DNA of 5,623 bases from Alphaproteobacteria bacterium (GTDB taxonomy: Bacteria > Pseudomonadota > Alphaproteobacteria > Rhodobacterales > Rhodobacteraceae). The stretch covers positions 1 to 5,623 of the forward strand of contig JAUHWJ010000162.1 of NCBI GenBank assembly GCA_030424705.1, in the 5' to 3' direction. The translations under genes and the position numbers were made by a program. This document shows, one piece after another, positions 4,355 to 5,623 of the stretch (its first letter is position 1; each line of letters opens with the position of its first letter). Below the pieces are notes generated by a model. That model did no database searches. It was not told where the DNA came from and worked only from the letters and a program-made list of their open reading frames with translations.

Positions 4355-5623
4355 CCGAGCACCGAGAAGGTGGAGTTCGGGTTGATCTCCCGGTTGCGGG
4401 AGAAGAAGCCGATGGAGCAGTCCATCCCCACATTCTCGAAGCGGAAGCTCACCGGGTCCGCGTCATGGTCTCGCCCGTCCTCGCATTCGGCGATGAGCTT
4501 CGCCATCATCTTCCCGACGACGGGGGCGTTCTTGAACTGATTGCCGGAGGTGCCGATGGCGACGTAGAAGCCGGGCAGCGCCGTCTTGTCGTAGACCGGT
4601 ATCCAGTCCGCCGTCACGTCGTATAGCTCCACCACACCCTTCACCTTGTTCGGAATAGGCAGGCCATGCCAGCGCTGCGCCAGCCGCATCGCCTGAACGC
4701 GCGCCTGTTCGGTGAGGTCCCTGTTCCAGTCGTCCGGATCCACCCATTCGCGTTCGTCGCATTCCGGGTCTTCCGAGCCGATAAGGACGAAGCCGCCCTT
4801 CTCGGGCCGCATGTAGGTCGCGAGGTCGCTGTCGGAGGTCACCATCCCGTCCTTCATCAGGTCGAAGCCGGCGGGGCCGGGCACATGGGCGACCTCGTGG
4901 CGGAGCGCGCGGGTCTTGATGTTCATCTCGTCGAAGACGCCGGCCATGGCGTTGATCTTCGCCGAATGCGGCCCGCCGACATTGACGACGACCGGCGAGC
5001 GCAGCTCCCGCCCGTCCTTCAGGCGCACGCCCGCCGCGCGGCCGTTCTCCTGCAGGATCGCCGCCACCTCGGCGTTGTAGAGGAACTCCGCCCCCGCCCG
5101 CTTCGCCGCAAATTCCGCGTTCTGCGCTGCGAGCGCCGGGTCGGTGACATAGCCGCCGCAGGGGAAAAAGAGCGCGCCGTCGAGCGCGCCGCCGGTCGGC
5201 GCGCCGAAGCCCTCATGCTCGGGCCGCTTCGCCGGACTGAAATGGCTGAGGTCGAAGAAGGGGAAATGCGCCTGGATGCGCGCCGCGTCCCAATGCTCGT
5301 AGGGGGCGCCGATCGCCTCCATCAGTTTCGCGGCGCGGGCGAGGTGGCCATTCTCGCGGCATTTCATCACGAGCGTCCCGGTGTCCCGGTACTCGATCAT
5401 CCCGCGCGGGTCGGCGCCGCCGAGATAGCCCTCCCAGTCCTTCCAGAAGAACCAGTTCTCATAGGCGAGCGCGCAGCTCTCCACGTTGGAGTAGTAGAGC
5501 CGGATGATCGCGCAGGAACCTGCGGTGGAGCCGTGCCCGGCGGCGCCGTTCTTCTCCACGCTCAGCGTGCGGAAGCCGGCCTTCGCCATCTCGTAGGCGA
5601 CGCAGGCGCCGATCACGCCGGCC
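4351..5623 (-). CDS. FAD-dependent oxidoreductase, DAO family (N-terminus off window)
   Basis: A flavoprotein of the D-amino-acid/sarcosine oxidase family, expected to oxidise an amine, amino acid or related substrate. At the right edge the frame reads AGVIGACVAYEMAKAG, the end of an N-terminal GxGxxG dinucleotide-binding motif. The true start therefore lies beyond 5623, and the GTG at 5616 is an internal valine. 423 residues are visible. Counting from that valine, VEK at 20-22 ends the second beta strand. GHGSTAGS at 27-34 with IIR at 37-39 corresponds to the FAD-contact loop of monomeric sarcosine oxidase. VVNVGGPHS at 210-218 is the second FAD contact. GTSGNQFK at 355-362 matches the sarcosine oxidase GFSGHGFK active-site segment, keeping its lysine. 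The cysteine that binds FAD covalently in sarcosine oxidase appears absent. The chain ends INPNSTFSVLG. It is probably cotranscribed with the transporter. The family is firm; the substrate is unknown. Confidence 0.9.
   Translation of the reverse strand, partial: AGVIGACVAYEMAKAGFRTLSVEKNGAAGHGSTAGSCAIIRLYYSNVESCALAYENWFFWKDWEGYLGGADPRGMIEYRDTGTLVMKCRENGHLARAAKLMEAIGAPYEHWDAARIQAHFPFFDLSHFSPAKRPEHEGFGAPTGGALDGALFFPCGGYVTDPALAAQNAEFAAKRAGAEFLYNAEVAAILQENGRAAGVRLKDGRELRSPVVVNVGGPHSAKINAMAGVFDEMNIKTRALRHEVAHVPGPAGFDLMKDGMVTSDSDLATYMRPEKGGFVLIGSEDPECDEREWVDPDDWNRDLTEQARVQAMRLAQRWHGLPIPNKVKGVVELYDVTADWIPVYDKTALPGFYVAIGTSGNQFKNAPVVGKMMAKLIAECEDGRDHDADPVSFRFENVGMDCSIGFFSRNREINPNSTFSVLG

Noticed and set aside
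1398..4433. A 3-kb stop-free minus-strand frame that could read as one 1011-residue protein
   Set aside because: Only its last 266 codons (the phosphorylase) make family-like protein. Upstream it runs out of frame through cdd, antisense to the EVE gene and out of frame through the transporter, giving Arg/Ala/Pro-rich nonsense typical of G+C-rich shadow frames.
3428..4540. Long plus-strand frame opposite the transporter
   Set aside because: It is antisense to a clear 12-segment transporter, and the translation is charged low-complexity His/Arg/Glu-rich sequence with no recognisable domain.
5184..5204. 7-bp inverted repeat GCGCGCC/GGCGCGC inside the oxidoreductase gene
   Set aside because: It lies within conserved coding sequence, is built from simple G+C-rich codons for Gly/Ala, and has no positional logic for a regulatory hairpin.

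Overview
The window is G+C-rich (about two-thirds G+C by eye), densely packed bacterial chromosomal DNA. Gene ends abut or overlap by a few bases and codon third positions are mostly G or C. The gene content and the protein style suggest an alphaproteobacterium. That is an inference from family resemblance, because no rRNA or taxon-specific marker is present. There are no RNA genes, mobile elements, CRISPR arrays or phage-like genes, and the only sizeable non-coding stretch is about 130 bases (2588-2720).

Positions 1-2587, all on the minus strand and transcribed right to left, form a nucleoside-catabolism operon: cdd (cytidine deaminase), then a trimeric-type purine nucleoside phosphorylase (punA), then deoC (deoxyribose-phosphate aldolase), then deoA (thymidine phosphorylase, whose C-terminal half lies beyond position 1). 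Cdd converts (deoxy)cytidine to (deoxy)uridine. DeoA and the purine phosphorylase split nucleosides into free base and (deoxy)ribose-1-phosphate. DeoC cleaves deoxyribose-5-phosphate to glyceraldehyde-3-phosphate and acetaldehyde. The mutase that joins these steps (DeoB) is not in the window. The cdd/punA and punA/deoC junctions overlap (4 and 8 nt), and three of the four starts have clear Shine-Dalgarno sequences.

Positions 2588-2720 are a divergent control region holding a perfect 10-bp palindrome just ahead of cdd and a candidate sigma-70-like promoter facing right. To its right is one plus-strand gene (2721-3140) for a 139-residue stand-alone EVE-domain protein, a PUA-like fold associated with reading modified bases. 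Its tail overlaps convergently, by 13 bases, the end of the next minus-strand gene.

Positions 3128-5623, minus strand, hold a two-gene unit: a DAO-family FAD-dependent oxidoreductase (extreme N-terminus cut off at the right edge) followed by a Bcr/CflA-type major facilitator transporter that starts at a TTG overlapping the oxidoreductase stop codon. The oxidoreductase substrate cannot be read from the sequence.

I see no clearly undescribed system here. The points most worth a second look are the tiny reading frame coupled to deoA, the palindrome ahead of cdd, the EVE gene divergent from a nucleoside operon, and several residue substitutions at conserved positions.
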